A stretch of 64,000 nucleotides of DNA from an uncultured Pelagibacteraceae bacterium. Its GTDB lineage: Bacteria; Pseudomonadota; Alphaproteobacteria; Pelagibacterales; Pelagibacteraceae. The stretch's first letter is position 1. Each line of letters opens with the position of its first letter. The stretch covers positions 1 to 64,000 of the forward strand of contig CACDJC010000002.1 in the NCBI GenBank assembly GCA_902552475.1, written 5' to 3'. A program made the position numbers and the translations under genes. Of the stretch, positions 17,322 to 25,769 are shown piece after piece. Under the pieces are notes generated by a model. The model made no database searches, was not told where the DNA came from, and saw nothing but the letters and a program-made list of their open reading frames with translations.

Positions 17322-18807
17322 ATGTATTCTTATTTATAAATTTTTCTGCTTCTGACAATATTAATTTTTTTCTCTCAGGTTTCATTTTGTCAAAAATTTT
17401 TACCATCATCGAAAGCCTAGGATTTTTTAAAAAAAAAGATCTATTCCTACTGATAAATCTCCAATACAAACCATCCATCGTGTTACACCAATCTCCTTTT
17501 TTAAAATCCATCATTTTCATAAAATAACTAGATCCACATATATATGGTTTAGTTGCAAAAATTCCTCCATCGCTAAACAAACCCATTCCATAAACGTTTG
17601 GCACCATCACCCAATCAGAAGAATCTACAAACATCTCCATAAACCATTTGTAAACAATTTTAGGCTTCAATTCACATAAGTTCATAATGTTTGAAAGTAT
17701 CATTAATCTCTCAATGTGGTGTGACCAACCATGTTTTAATGCATTTTTAATTGCATAATCTAAAGGAAGTAGACCTGTTGTACCTTTGTACCAAGTGTCT
17801 TTCATTCTTCTGCTTTGTTTAAAGAAATTTCTATTTTCCATTTCATAACTATAATTTTGATAAATACCTCTCATAAATTCTCTCCAGCCAATAACTTGTC
17901 TCACATAACCTTCTAGAGAATTAAGTTTGATATTATTTTTTTTATGAAATTCTAAAGTCTTAGAAATTAATAATTCAGGAGTTATAAGTCCCAAGTTAAT
18001 ATATGGGCTGAGAGCACTATGAAATAAAATATTATTATTTTGATCCACTGAATCTTCATAATCACCAAATAAATTAGATTTTTCTCTTAAAAAAAAATTT
18101 AGAAGTTTAACAACATCATTATATTCAGTTGCAAACCAAAAATTTTGAGTACTGCCTGGATGATGTTTAAAAATTTTTTCAATAATAGGTTTTAGACTTT
18201 TGGTGTGTTTTGTTTCAGTAATGTTTGGAAAACTTGGAACTTTGATATTTTTAGGAAGTTTTTTTCTATTATCTTCATCAAAACTCCATTTTCCTCCTTC
18301 TGGAGTACCATTTTTTTTCATTAATATATTTAATTTTTGTCTAGCACCTTTGTAAAAAGTAGCCATAAAAGGTTTTTTATTTTTTGATAAGTAATTATTA
18401 AAATCTTCTCTAGAATTTAAAAACATTGGTGATTTAATCTTATTCCAAACAATTTCATTTTTTTTTACAAAATTTTTAATTTTTTTTTCAAAAAATTTAT
18501 CTTCAATTTCAAAACTTGTAATTTCCTTGATTTTATTCGATTTAATAACTTTTTTAATTTTTTCTAAATAATCTTTTTTAAAATCAAGTGAATCAATTTT
18601 CTTATATTCAACTTTGAATTTATTTTTTTTTAAATTATCTGCATATGATCTCATGGATGATAAAAAAAGTAGTATTTTTAATTTGTGATGTTTTTCATAT
18701 GTGCATAATTCTTGGTCTTCTGACATAAAAAATAGGTGGTCATTTTTGTAGCGGTCAAGATATTTTAATGGAAATAATTGATTTCCAAGTATAAAGAATA
18801 ATTTCAT
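17311..18807 (-). CDS. Cryptochrome/photolyase family protein (PhrB-related, Fe-S cysteines incomplete)
   Basis: A 498-residue protein of the deoxyribodipyrimidine photolyase-related class: MKLFFILGNQLFPL antenna-domain start, EGYVRQVIGWREFMRG, GWSHHIERLMILSNIMNLC and DWVMVPNVYGMGLFSDGG, TKPYICGSSYFMKMMD. In Fe-S photolyases four cysteines hold a 4Fe-4S cluster. Here the NLC cysteine and one in GDWCNTMDG remain, but the DYCxxC pair is replaced (MMDFKKGDW), so a normal cluster is unlikely. It probably repairs (6-4) or CPD lesions or senses light. It diverges from the next SDR with only 11 bases between start codons. Confidence 0.85.
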   Translation of the reverse strand: MKLFFILGNQLFPLKYLDRYKNDHLFFMSEDQELCTYEKHHKLKILLFLSSMRSYADNLKKNKFKVEYKKIDSLDFKKDYLEKIKKVIKSNKIKEITSFEIEDKFFEKKIKNFVKKNEIVWNKIKSPMFLNSREDFNNYLSKNKKPFMATFYKGARQKLNILMKKNGTPEGGKWSFDEDNRKKLPKNIKVPSFPNITETKHTKSLKPIIEKIFKHHPGSTQNFWFATEYNDVVKLLNFFLREKSNLFGDYEDSVDQNNNILFHSALSPYINLGLITPELLISKTLEFHKKNNIKLNSLEGYVRQVIGWREFMRGIYQNYSYEMENRNFFKQSRRMKDTWYKGTTGLLPLDYAIKNALKHGWSHHIERLMILSNIMNLCELKPKIVYKWFMEMFVDSSDWVMVPNVYGMGLFSDGGIFATKPYICGSSYFMKMMDFKKGDWCNTMDGLYWRFISRNRSFFLKNPRLSMMVKIFDKMKPERKKLILSEAEKFINKNTYGN

Positions 18808-18818
18808 AAAAATATTAT

Positions 18819-19529
18819 ATGTCAGAAAAATATCTAATTGTCGGTGCGACAGGTTCTATCGGTTCCAATTTAGCAGACAAAATGCATGAGTCAGGACACG
18901 ACTTACATCTAGTTGGAAGAGACGAAAAACAAACTAAATCTATTTCTGAAAAATTAAATTGTACATATTCAATAGCCGACGTTTTAAAGGATGGGTATGT
19001 AGATATTATAAAATCAGATATTAGTGATATAAAAGGAATAGCTTATTGTGTTGGATCTATAGATCTAAAACCACTAAGAATGACCTCTGAAGATGACTTC
19101 AATAAATGTATGAAACTTAATTTATATTCTGCTGTTGAATTAATCAAAGCTTATCAAGATTCACTGAAAAAAAACAAAGGTTCTATAGTGCTCTTTTCAA
19201 CAGTTGCAGCGCAAAGAGGGTTTACTAACCATTCAATTATTGCTTCAGCTAAAGCAGCAATTGAAGGATTAACTGTTTCATTGGCAGCTGAATTTGCTCC
19301 AAATATAAGAGTAAATAGTGTTGCACTGAGTTTAACTAATTCAAAAATTGCACAACCAATGTTAAAAAATGAAGCTATCGCACAAGGAATTGCTAAGGCT
19401 CACCCATTAAAAAGATTGGGAGAAGGAAAAGATGGTGCGGGTCTTGCAAAATATTTACTCTCAGATGAAAGTTCTTGGGTTACAGGACAAATAATAGCGG
19501 TAGACGGAGGAAGATCTAAACTTTCTTAG
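18819..19529 (+). CDS. SDR-family protein without the canonical catalytic tyrosine
   Basis: A 236-residue Rossmann protein: LIVGATGSIGSNLADKM at the start, the acceptor serine in VLFSTVAAQRG and the C-terminal WVTGQIIAVDGG typical of SDRs. The usual YxxxK is instead NHSIIASAKAAIEGL: the lysine is kept, but the tyrosine position holds isoleucine, with a histidine three residues before it. It may therefore have altered catalysis or be a binding protein. It starts 11 bases from the divergent photolyase, a pairing that hints at a shared photo-stress role. Two bases separate it from the sugar dehydrogenase gene. Confidence 0.8.
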   Translation: MSEKYLIVGATGSIGSNLADKMHESGHDLHLVGRDEKQTKSISEKLNCTYSIADVLKDGYVDIIKSDISDIKGIAYCVGSIDLKPLRMTSEDDFNKCMKLNLYSAVELIKAYQDSLKKNKGSIVLFSTVAAQRGFTNHSIIASAKAAIEGLTVSLAAEFAPNIRVNSVALSLTNSKIAQPMLKNEAIAQGIAKAHPLKRLGEGKDGAGLAKYLLSDESSWVTGQIIAVDGGRSKLS

Positions 19530-19530
19530 A

Positions 19531-20595
19531 GTGAAAAAAATAATTTTTTTTATATTTCTTTATTTATTACTTACATCAAAAAGTTTTTCAGAAAATTTCA
19601 AATTAGAAAAAATAATTGGTTTAAATGAACCATGGGGATCGTCTTTTCTAAATAAAGATGAAATGATAATAACTGAGAAAAGTGGAAAAATTAAAATTAT
19701 TAATATTATATCAAAAGAAATAAAAAATATTGAACATGATATTAATTTTGTAGAGTATGGGCAGGGCGGATTGTTAGATATTATTTATGAAAAAGGTTAT
19801 GTTTGGGTATCTTACACAGAAGACAGAGGAAATTCAAAAACTAGTACATCAATTGCCAAATCAAAATTTAATGATAAAAAATTATTTTTTAAAAATATTT
19901 TTCAAGCAGAACCACCTATTAAATCCCCATATCATTTTGGATCTAGATTAGCTATTAAAGACGATTATATATATGCATCTGTTGGCGAAAGAGGTAAAGG
20001 AATGATAGCACAAGACCCAACAAAACATCCAGGTAGCATTATTAGAGTTTATAAAGATGGAAGTGTCCCAAAAGACAATCCTAAATTTAAAAATAAAAAT
20101 GACTGGTTGCCTGAAATTTATCAAATTGGAATAAGAAATCCTCAGGGGTTAACTGTATCAGATTTTGATGGAAAAGTTTACATGAGCAATCATGGTGCTA
20201 GAGGAGGAGATTGGTTTGGAGAAGTGAAAATTGGTGAAAATTATGGCTGGAAAATTTTAGGCTGGGGAGGAAAAAATTATTCTGGAATACCCATTGGTCC
20301 TAAATGGAAACCAGGTTTTACAAAAGCGATACAATATTGGGTTCCTTCAATAGCGACAAGCGCTATTACAATATATAAAGGATATGAATTTGAAGAGTGG
20401 AATGGAAATGCTTTAATTACCTCTCTAAAAGATCAATCGTTAAGAAAAATTATTTTTAATGATTTATCTAACATTAAAGAAAAAATTATTTTTAAGGGTA
20501 AAATTGGCAGAATTAGAGATATTCAAATACATCCTGAAAGTGGAAAAATTTTCTTTTTAAGCTCAGATGCATTATGGTTAATGGAGAAAAAATAA
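19531..20595 (+). CDS. PQQ-type sugar dehydrogenase family protein (GSDH beta-propeller), exported
   Basis: Read from GTG, 354 residues. A signal peptide (about 1-20, ending KSFSE) is followed by a six-bladed propeller of the glucose/sorbosone dehydrogenase type: LNEPWGSSFL, GQGGLLDIIY, YHFGSRLAIKDDYIYASVGERG, HPGSIIRVYKDGSVPKDNP, IRNPQGLTVSDFDGKVY, GENYGWKILGWG. Soluble members oxidise sugars with PQQ in the periplasm, but many relatives have no proven substrate. No PQQ synthesis genes are in view, so cofactor use is uncertain. Confidence 0.82.
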   Translation: MKKIIFFIFLYLLLTSKSFSENFKLEKIIGLNEPWGSSFLNKDEMIITEKSGKIKIINIISKEIKNIEHDINFVEYGQGGLLDIIYEKGYVWVSYTEDRGNSKTSTSIAKSKFNDKKLFFKNIFQAEPPIKSPYHFGSRLAIKDDYIYASVGERGKGMIAQDPTKHPGSIIRVYKDGSVPKDNPKFKNKNDWLPEIYQIGIRNPQGLTVSDFDGKVYMSNHGARGGDWFGEVKIGENYGWKILGWGGKNYSGIPIGPKWKPGFTKAIQYWVPSIATSAITIYKGYEFEEWNGNALITSLKDQSLRKIIFNDLSNIKEKIIFKGKIGRIRDIQIHPESGKIFFLSSDALWLMEKK

Positions 20596-20611
20596 TATAT
20601 AAATAAATTTT

Positions 20612-21715
20612 ATGGATGATGTTGTAATAGTAGGAGGCGGAATAATAGGTGCGGCTACAGCTTATTTTTTATCTAAAGAAGGAAGAAAAGTAAAAGTAAT
20701 AGAAAGGGACCCCACATATAAAACGGCATCTTTTCCACTATCATTAGGCGGTTTCAGAAGACAGTTTTATCAAAAAGAGAATATACTTCTTGGTAAATTT
20801 GCTAAAGAGTTTATTTTTCAAATTCCTGAGTTGTTAAAAACAGAAAAAAATCCCAACCCAACTGCAAGCATGGTACCGAATGGATATTTGCTAATGTTTG
20901 GTCCAGATGATGCTGAAGAACAATATAGAGCTTTAGAAAACCATAAAGAGTGTGATGCTGGAACAAAAAATATCAAAGGATCAGAATTAACTAAAATTTT
21001 TCCTTACATAAATAACGAAGGAATTGAAACAGCAACTTATACTGACAACAAAAGTGAAGGTTGGATTGATCCATTTATGTTTCATAGCGCTCTTAAAAGT
21101 AAAGCAATTGAACTTGGTGCAGAATTTATAAAAGGAGAAGTAAAAAGCTTGTCTGAAATAAAAGCCAAGACAATAGTATCTGCAGCAGGTTGTTGGACAA
21201 AAGATCTTTTAGAAGATATTCCAGTGGTACCACAAAAACATACTGTTTTTAGAGTTAAGTGTCCAAAACACTATCCTGAAATGCCATTAACAGGAGATCT
21301 AACAACTGGTGTTTACTGGAGACCTGAAGGAAAAGAATATTTAGCAGGTTCACCTAAATCTTTATTTGATGCAGCAGACCTTGAACCTTCGTGGAATGAT
21401 TTTGAAGAGTTGGTTTGGCCAGCCCTTGCAAAAAGAATACCAGCTTTTGAGGAATTAAAATTAACAGGAGGTTGGGCAGGCTATTATGACTGCAACAAAC
21501 TTGATAATAATGCAGTAGTTGGAAAGCATCCAAAGTATGAAAATGTTTTTATGGCTTCAGGATTTACTGGCAGAGGCTTAATGCAAGCCCCAGGCATTGG
21601 AAGAGCTTTAACAGAATTAATAACAACTGGTAGTTATCAAACAATTGATATTAGTGTTTTTGCAGTTGAAAGAGTTCTTAATAGTAGTGCAAGACCAGAA
21701 CCTTACGTTTTATAG
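20612..21715 (+). CDS. FAD-dependent oxidoreductase, DAO family
   Basis: A 367-residue D-amino-acid-oxidase/sarcosine-oxidase type flavoprotein. DDVVIVGGGIIGAATAYFLS at the N terminus binds FAD, AAGCWTKDLL lies mid-protein, and the C-terminal GWAGYYDCNKLDNNAVVG with FMASGFTGRGLMQAPGIG is typical of the family. It probably oxidises the C-N bond of a small amino acid or N-methyl compound; such enzymes feed one-carbon metabolism in SAR11. The real substrate is not readable. Its 3' end overlaps a small antisense-strand membrane ORF by six bases. Confidence 0.85.
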   Translation: MDDVVIVGGGIIGAATAYFLSKEGRKVKVIERDPTYKTASFPLSLGGFRRQFYQKENILLGKFAKEFIFQIPELLKTEKNPNPTASMVPNGYLLMFGPDDAEEQYRALENHKECDAGTKNIKGSELTKIFPYINNEGIETATYTDNKSEGWIDPFMFHSALKSKAIELGAEFIKGEVKSLSEIKAKTIVSAAGCWTKDLLEDIPVVPQKHTVFRVKCPKHYPEMPLTGDLTTGVYWRPEGKEYLAGSPKSLFDAADLEPSWNDFEELVWPALAKRIPAFEELKLTGGWAGYYDCNKLDNNAVVGKHPKYENVFMASGFTGRGLMQAPGIGRALTELITTGSYQTIDISVFAVERVLNSSARPEPYVL

Positions 21716-21880
21716 TTTTTTTATATAAATTCCTAAAATTCCATTAAATAATGATACCAAAAATATAATTAACTGCCCTTTTAAAGAATAAAAGTTAAAT
21801 GAAGGATAAAAACTTATAGCAATACTAAAAAAAATATATGTTAACAAAAAAGGGCGATAAAATTTTTTTAAGTACCCCAT
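21710..21880 (-). CDS. Possible small membrane protein
   Basis: An ATG-started frame of 56 residues beginning inside the end of msrA and running to the stop of the convergent oxidase gene. The product would be MGYLKKFYRPFLLTYIFFS onward, with two hydrophobic helices and a C-terminal KKL. It fills an otherwise empty gap exactly, as is common in this compact genome, but no family is recognised and the ribosome site is weak. AT-rich sequence can give such frames by chance. Confidence 0.4.
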   Translation of the reverse strand: MGYLKKFYRPFLLTYIFFSIAISFYPSFNFYSLKGQLIIFLVSLFNGILGIYIKKL

Positions 21881-22446
21881 ATATTACTTAATATTTGTTC
21901 TCTTCGACAAGCTTTTTTGTACTTTAGATAATTTACAAAATATTCTTGATAATAATCCTGATGCTTGTCTTCAGCTTTATAAAAAATTTCAAATTTTTTT
22001 ATGTAGGTAACGACCTTTTTTTTAAATTTTTTTTCAAATTTTTTTATATCTTTTTCTATTAGTTTTTTTTGTTTTTCGTTTTGGTAAAACGCAACAGATC
22101 TATAACTATATCCTTTGTCGCAAAACTGACCATAAGCATCAAATGGATCAATATTAATCCAAAAATTTTTTAACAATTCTTCATAAGAAATTATTTCTTT
22201 ATCATAAATTATTTCAACAACTTCAAAATGTCCTGTATCACCGTATGTAACTTCTCTATAAGTAGGATTTGCAGTTATGCCTCCTGAATATCCTGAAACA
22301 ACTTCATTAACTCCTTTAAGTTGTTCAAATGACTCTTCCATACACCAAAAGCATCCGCCTGCGAAATAAGCTTTTGATAAATTTTGGGCGCTTAAAATTG
22401 CAGATGAATTAAATAAAATTAAAAAACTTAAAAAAAAAACTTTCAT
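21868..22446 (-). CDS. msrA: Peptide-methionine (S)-S-oxide reductase MsrA, exported form
   Basis: MsrA repairs oxidised methionine. The catalytic cysteine lies in AYFAGGCFWCMEESFE, followed by VVSGYSGG and YEEVTYGDTGHFEVVEI-like family segments (YREVTYGDTGHFEVVEIIY) and KHQDYYQEYF. A signal peptide of about 20 residues (MKVFFLSFLILFNSSAILSA) predicts a periplasmic enzyme, 192 residues in all. The start overlaps the stop of the TSUP gene as TAATG. A periplasmic MsrB is encoded at 54.8-55.3 kb, so the pair could cover both sulfoxide stereoisomers outside the cytoplasm. Confidence 0.93.
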   Translation of the reverse strand: MKVFFLSFLILFNSSAILSAQNLSKAYFAGGCFWCMEESFEQLKGVNEVVSGYSGGITANPTYREVTYGDTGHFEVVEIIYDKEIISYEELLKNFWINIDPFDAYGQFCDKGYSYRSVAFYQNEKQKKLIEKDIKKFEKKFKKKVVTYIKKFEIFYKAEDKHQDYYQEYFVNYLKYKKACRREQILSNIWGT

Positions 22447-23195
22447 TAAAAATTAAAAATATTGAATCCCATTCTAAAAGCAACAATAATTACCAATATA
22501 GAAGTTACTAATGCCAAAATTTTAGTTGAAAATAGTTTCAAATTTACAAAATTTCCTATTTGACCTCCAATCAACACAACTAGTAATAAAATAAGGTAAT
22601 CTTTAAATTCAAAAAAAACTTGATTTTTGGTCAATTGTCCAATTATTCCAAAAATAGAATTTATTAAAATAAATAAAGAAACAGTTGTTGTTATATGTTT
22701 TGGATTTGCTGCTCTAAATAAATAAAGTATTGGACTTAAAAAAATTCCACCACCTATACCTACCACGCCTGAAACAAAACCTAAAATAATGCCTATTGTA
22801 GAAGAAAAATAAATTGGTAAAGTTTTATAAATTTTTGGATTATTTTCATATGATTTAAAATTGATTAACAATAAAAATCCAGCAGTCGCCAGTACAAAAA
22901 ATAGAAGTATTTCAAATAACTCCTTTTCTATTTGCATTGAGCCGCCAATAAATGCAAAAGGAATAGAACCTAACAAGTATGGTAAAAGAAGTTTAAAATT
23001 GTAATTTCCTGCTTTTATATAATTAAAAGAATTACCTGAAACTACTATAATGTTACAAGCCAAAGCAATTATAGGAAAAATTTTATAAGGTACACCTGCT
23101 AAAAGAAGTAAAGCAAGATATGTAGATCCGCCTCCAAAACCTACGCTAGAGTAAATTAACGCAGTTACAAAAAAAAGAATTGATAATATAATCAT
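22446..23195 (-). CDS. TSUP-family (TauE/SafE) membrane transporter
   Basis: A 249-residue protein with seven to eight hydrophobic helices. The opening VGFGGGSTYLALLLLAGVP and the internal repeat GFVSGVVGIGGGIFLSPIL are the two TauE/SafE signatures. Members export sulfite, sulfoacetate or related anions, usually during sulfonate or sulfur compound breakdown. It is directly upstream of msrA on the same strand. Its start codon is nine bases from the divergent moaB, so both promoters must lie within coding sequence or give nearly leaderless transcripts. Confidence 0.85.
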   Translation of the reverse strand: MIILSILFFVTALIYSSVGFGGGSTYLALLLLAGVPYKIFPIIALACNIIVVSGNSFNYIKAGNYNFKLLLPYLLGSIPFAFIGGSMQIEKELFEILLFFVLATAGFLLLINFKSYENNPKIYKTLPIYFSSTIGIILGFVSGVVGIGGGIFLSPILYLFRAANPKHITTTVSLFILINSIFGIIGQLTKNQVFFEFKDYLILLLVVLIGGQIGNFVNLKLFSTKILALVTSILVIIVAFRMGFNIFNF

Positions 23196-23204
23196 ATAAA
23201 AATT

Positions 23205-23705
23205 ATGAAAGTAAATATAGCATTATTAACAGTTACGGATACAAGAACTTTAAAAACTGATAAATCAGGTAATTTACTTTCTGTCAAAATAAAAAAAGCA
23301 AAACATAATTTAATTGATAGAAAAATTTGCAAAGATAATAAAAAAGACATTAAAAAAATAATTAAATCATGGCTTAAAAAGAAAATAATAGATGTGATTA
23401 TTACCACAGGAGGAACTGGTTTAACTGGTAGAGACATAACCCCAGAAGCAGTTAGTGATTTGGCAGATAAAGAGATACCTGGATTTGGTGAAATTTTTAG
23501 AGTTCTAAGTCTTAAAACAGTTGGAACCTCATCAATACAATCAAGAGCATGCGCTGTATTAGCAAAAGGAAAATATATATTTGCATTACCAGGTTCTTCA
23601 GGAGGAGTTACAGATGCATGGGATAAGATTTTAGTTCATCAATTAAATATAAAACACAAACCTTGCAATTTTGTTGAATTGTTTCCACGTCTAAAAGAAA
23701 AATAA
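23205..23705 (+). CDS. moaB: Molybdenum cofactor biosynthesis protein B
   Basis: A 166-residue MoaB/Mog-type protein, which adenylates molybdopterin before metal insertion. The opening VNIALLTVTDTRTLKTDKSG and the active-site DVIITTGGTGLTGRDITPEA are diagnostic, as is FALPGSSGGVTDAWDKIL. It begins a 12-kb stretch of cofactor and formate dehydrogenase genes. It ends one base before the convergent DUF1244 gene. MoaB versus Mog cannot be settled by eye, but the short length and the ITP-type loop favour MoaB. Confidence 0.9.
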   Translation: MKVNIALLTVTDTRTLKTDKSGNLLSVKIKKAKHNLIDRKICKDNKKDIKKIIKSWLKKKIIDVIITTGGTGLTGRDITPEAVSDLADKEIPGFGEIFRVLSLKTVGTSSIQSRACAVLAKGKYIFALPGSSGGVTDAWDKILVHQLNIKHKPCNFVELFPRLKEK

Positions 23706-23951
23706 TTATTTTTGGTGTTTTTCTTTCCAGTCAGAATAGGGCATCCCGTAAACATGTTCTCTCGCACTAGGATCAGAAATTTCTATTCCTTTTTTCTCAG
23801 CTTCCTCACGGTACCATTTAGACAAACAGTTTCTACAAAATCCAGCAAGATTCATCAAATCTATATTTTGAACATCATTTCTATCTCTTAAATGATTTAA
23901 TAATCTTTCAAAAGCTGCTGACTGCAATTCTTTTTTAGTATTTTCATCCAT
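23706..23951 (-). CDS. DUF1244 family protein
   Basis: An 81-residue DUF1244 protein, recognised by AAFERLLNHLRDRNDVQNID, LMNLAGFCRNCLSKWYREEA and the C-terminal SDPSAREHVYGMPYSDWK. The family is widespread in proteobacteria; it is a small helical protein whose function is not known. The FCRNC cysteine pair is conserved in the family and could bind metal. It is not obviously linked to the neighbouring cofactor genes. Confidence 0.88.
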   Translation of the reverse strand: MDENTKKELQSAAFERLLNHLRDRNDVQNIDLMNLAGFCRNCLSKWYREEAEKKGIEISDPSAREHVYGMPYSDWKEKHQK

Positions 23952-24039
23952 AAATTATTATGTTTTTTTTATTTGAAATTTTATTAATCTTATCAAAAAA
24001 TTTAGAAAAATAAAAATATCTATGCAATAAATTTATTTA

Positions 24040-24369
24040 ATGAAAAGTTTATTTAAGGAAAATATTTTAGAAGAAGCTAATACATGGATAAAATCTAACC
24101 AAAAAGTTGTTCTAGCTACAGTTATTCAAACTTGGGGATCATCTCCACTTCAAGTGGGAAGTAAAATGATAGTAAATGAAAAAGGTATTTTTTCAGGATC
24201 TGTTTCAGGAGGATGTGTTGAGTCATCCGTAATCAGTGAAAGTATTGAGCTAATCAAAAAAAATTCTAAATTCAAAAAATTGGAATTTGAAGTTTCAAAT
24301 GAAAATGCATGGGATGTTGGTCTTGCATGTGGAGGAGAGATTAAAATTTTTATTGAACAAATTAACTAA
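24040..24369 (+). CDS. XdhC/CoxI family protein, N-terminal half
   Basis: A 109-residue protein equal to the XdhC_CoxI domain: VLATVIQTWGSSPLQVGSKM, then GSVSGGCVESSV and WDVGLACGGEIKIFIE. XdhC proteins bind molybdenum cofactor and help its sulfuration and insertion in xanthine-dehydrogenase or CO-dehydrogenase-type enzymes. The C-terminal Rossmann domain is a separate gene that starts at TAATG immediately downstream. The target enzyme is not encoded in the window, because formate dehydrogenase normally uses FdhD instead. Confidence 0.85.
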   Translation: MKSLFKENILEEANTWIKSNQKVVLATVIQTWGSSPLQVGSKMIVNEKGIFSGSVSGGCVESSVISESIELIKKNSKFKKLEFEVSNENAWDVGLACGGEIKIFIEQIN

Positions 24370-25052
24370 TGAAAACTGAAATACTAAAAGAAATAATAAA
24401 AAAGAAATCATCAAAACAACAATTTGCAGTATTAACAAATTTGCAAAATAGTAATAGCGAAATATTTGAATTAGGAAAAAATTTAAGCAAAGAATTTGAA
24501 AATAATAAGACTGAAATAGAAAATTATTTTAAATTAAAAAAAAATGGCATCATAGAAAAAACAGAAATATTTATACAGAACTATATTAAACCAATTAATG
24601 TAGTAGTTGTAGGAGCTGTCCACATAACCCAATATTTAATTGATTTTGTTCAAAATCTTAATTTTGAAATTACTATTATCGATCCGAGAAAATATTTTAC
24701 AACTGAACAGAGGTTTAAGAATATTAATGTTATAAATGAATGGCCTGATGAAGCTTTTAAAAAAATTGAAACAAATTCTCATACCGCTCTAGTTGCCCTA
24801 ACTCACGATCCAAAAATAGATGATCCTGCATTACAACATGCTTTAAAAAATAAATTTTTTTATATAGGAGCTTTAGGAAGTAAAAAAACTCACTTAAATA
24901 GATGTCGAAGATTAAAAATTTTAGGATTTAAAGATGAAGAGATTAACGCTATTCATGGTCCAATAGGAATTAATCTTGGAGGGAAATCATCTCCAGAAAT
25001 AGCTCTATCAATTATTTCCGAAATAGTCTTAGAAAATTACAAAAGAAATTAA
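24369..25052 (+). CDS. XdhC family protein, C-terminal Rossmann half
   Basis: A 227-residue protein. A poorly conserved N-terminal part is followed by the XdhC_C domain: NVVVVGAVHITQYLIDF with the nucleotide-binding loop, the ITIIDPRKYFTTEQRF strand, ALVALTHDPKIDDPALQHAL, IGALGSKKTHLNRCRRL and the C-terminal GPIGINLGGKSSPEIALSII. Together with the preceding gene it makes the full XdhC unit; this split form is known in alphaproteobacteria. It ends one base from the convergent moaE. Confidence 0.87.
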   Translation: MKTEILKEIIKKKSSKQQFAVLTNLQNSNSEIFELGKNLSKEFENNKTEIENYFKLKKNGIIEKTEIFIQNYIKPINVVVVGAVHITQYLIDFVQNLNFEITIIDPRKYFTTEQRFKNINVINEWPDEAFKKIETNSHTALVALTHDPKIDDPALQHALKNKFFYIGALGSKKTHLNRCRRLKILGFKDEEINAIHGPIGINLGGKSSPEIALSIISEIVLENYKRN

Positions 25053-25053
25053 A

Positions 25054-25497
25054 TTATTTTTTTAAACTAATTCCTTTGAGCCATAAACTTTTTTTGTTAC
25101 CATAATGCTCTTTTTTCCAAATTGGAGTTCTTTTTTTTACTTGTTCAATAATATATCTAGATAATTTATAAGCCTCATTTCGATGTTCGCATGCAACACC
25201 AATTATTATACTTTTTGCTTTTGTTGGAACATATCCTTTTACATGTTCTATAAATACAGACTTTCTTTTTATTTTTAATTTATTGCCTGCTTCTTTGTAT
25301 ATTTCCTTAAAACTTTTAAGGACCATAGTGTCCTTGGAGTCATATGTAATGCCAGTTACTTTTTTGTTATCGTTAAAACTTCGAACCGTTCCAATAAAAT
25401 AAATAATCGCACCAAATTTTGATGAACTTAAAAAACTTTCAGCTTTTTTTATTTGAATTTTTGCTTTACTGCTATAAATAATTTTTGCGTGAAGCAT
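25054..25497 (-). CDS. moaE: Molybdopterin synthase catalytic subunit
   Basis: MoaE, 147 residues, the large subunit of molybdopterin synthase, which transfers sulfur from MoaD thiocarboxylate to precursor Z. Family segments include GAIIYFIGTVRSFN, VTGITYDSKDTM, SIIIGVACEHRNEAYKLSRY and the active-site lysine region VKKRTPIWKKEHYG. Its ATG overlaps the moaD stop. It is the last gene of a moaA-moaC-moaD-moaE operon in which every junction is within a few bases. Confidence 0.92.
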   Translation of the reverse strand: MLHAKIIYSSKAKIQIKKAESFLSSSKFGAIIYFIGTVRSFNDNKKVTGITYDSKDTMVLKSFKEIYKEAGNKLKIKRKSVFIEHVKGYVPTKAKSIIIGVACEHRNEAYKLSRYIIEQVKKRTPIWKKEHYGNKKSLWLKGISLKK

Positions 25498-25766
25498 TAA
25501 CCGCCTCCGATAGGTGGTATGATTCCAATAACTTCATTTTTGGAAATAATATAATTTTCTTTAACAATATTATCCTTACTAGAACAAAATGCAGAATTAT
25601 TAATTATTTTTTTATAGTTCTGGTTGCCTTTAAATTTTTTATCAATAAGATTTAATATTTCTTTTTTAATATCTTTTATTGAAACTTTATTCTTTAATTT
25701 GAACTCTAGAAAATTTTTATCGCTTAAATCTTTAGTTGCGCCATATAACTCAACTATAACTTTCAT
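25497..25766 (-). CDS. moaD: Molybdopterin synthase sulfur carrier subunit
   Basis: MoaD, 89 residues with a ubiquitin-like fold: IVELYGATKDLSDKN at the start and the obligatory C-terminal diglycine (IIPPIGGG) that is adenylated and thiocarboxylated. It works with MoaE, whose start codon overlaps its stop. Three bases separate it from moaC. The mid-region is longer and more basic than usual, but the C terminus leaves little doubt. Confidence 0.9.
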   Translation of the reverse strand: MKVIVELYGATKDLSDKNFLEFKLKNKVSIKDIKKEILNLIDKKFKGNQNYKKIINNSAFCSSKDNIVKENYIISKNEVIGIIPPIGGG

Positions 25767-25769
25767 GTA

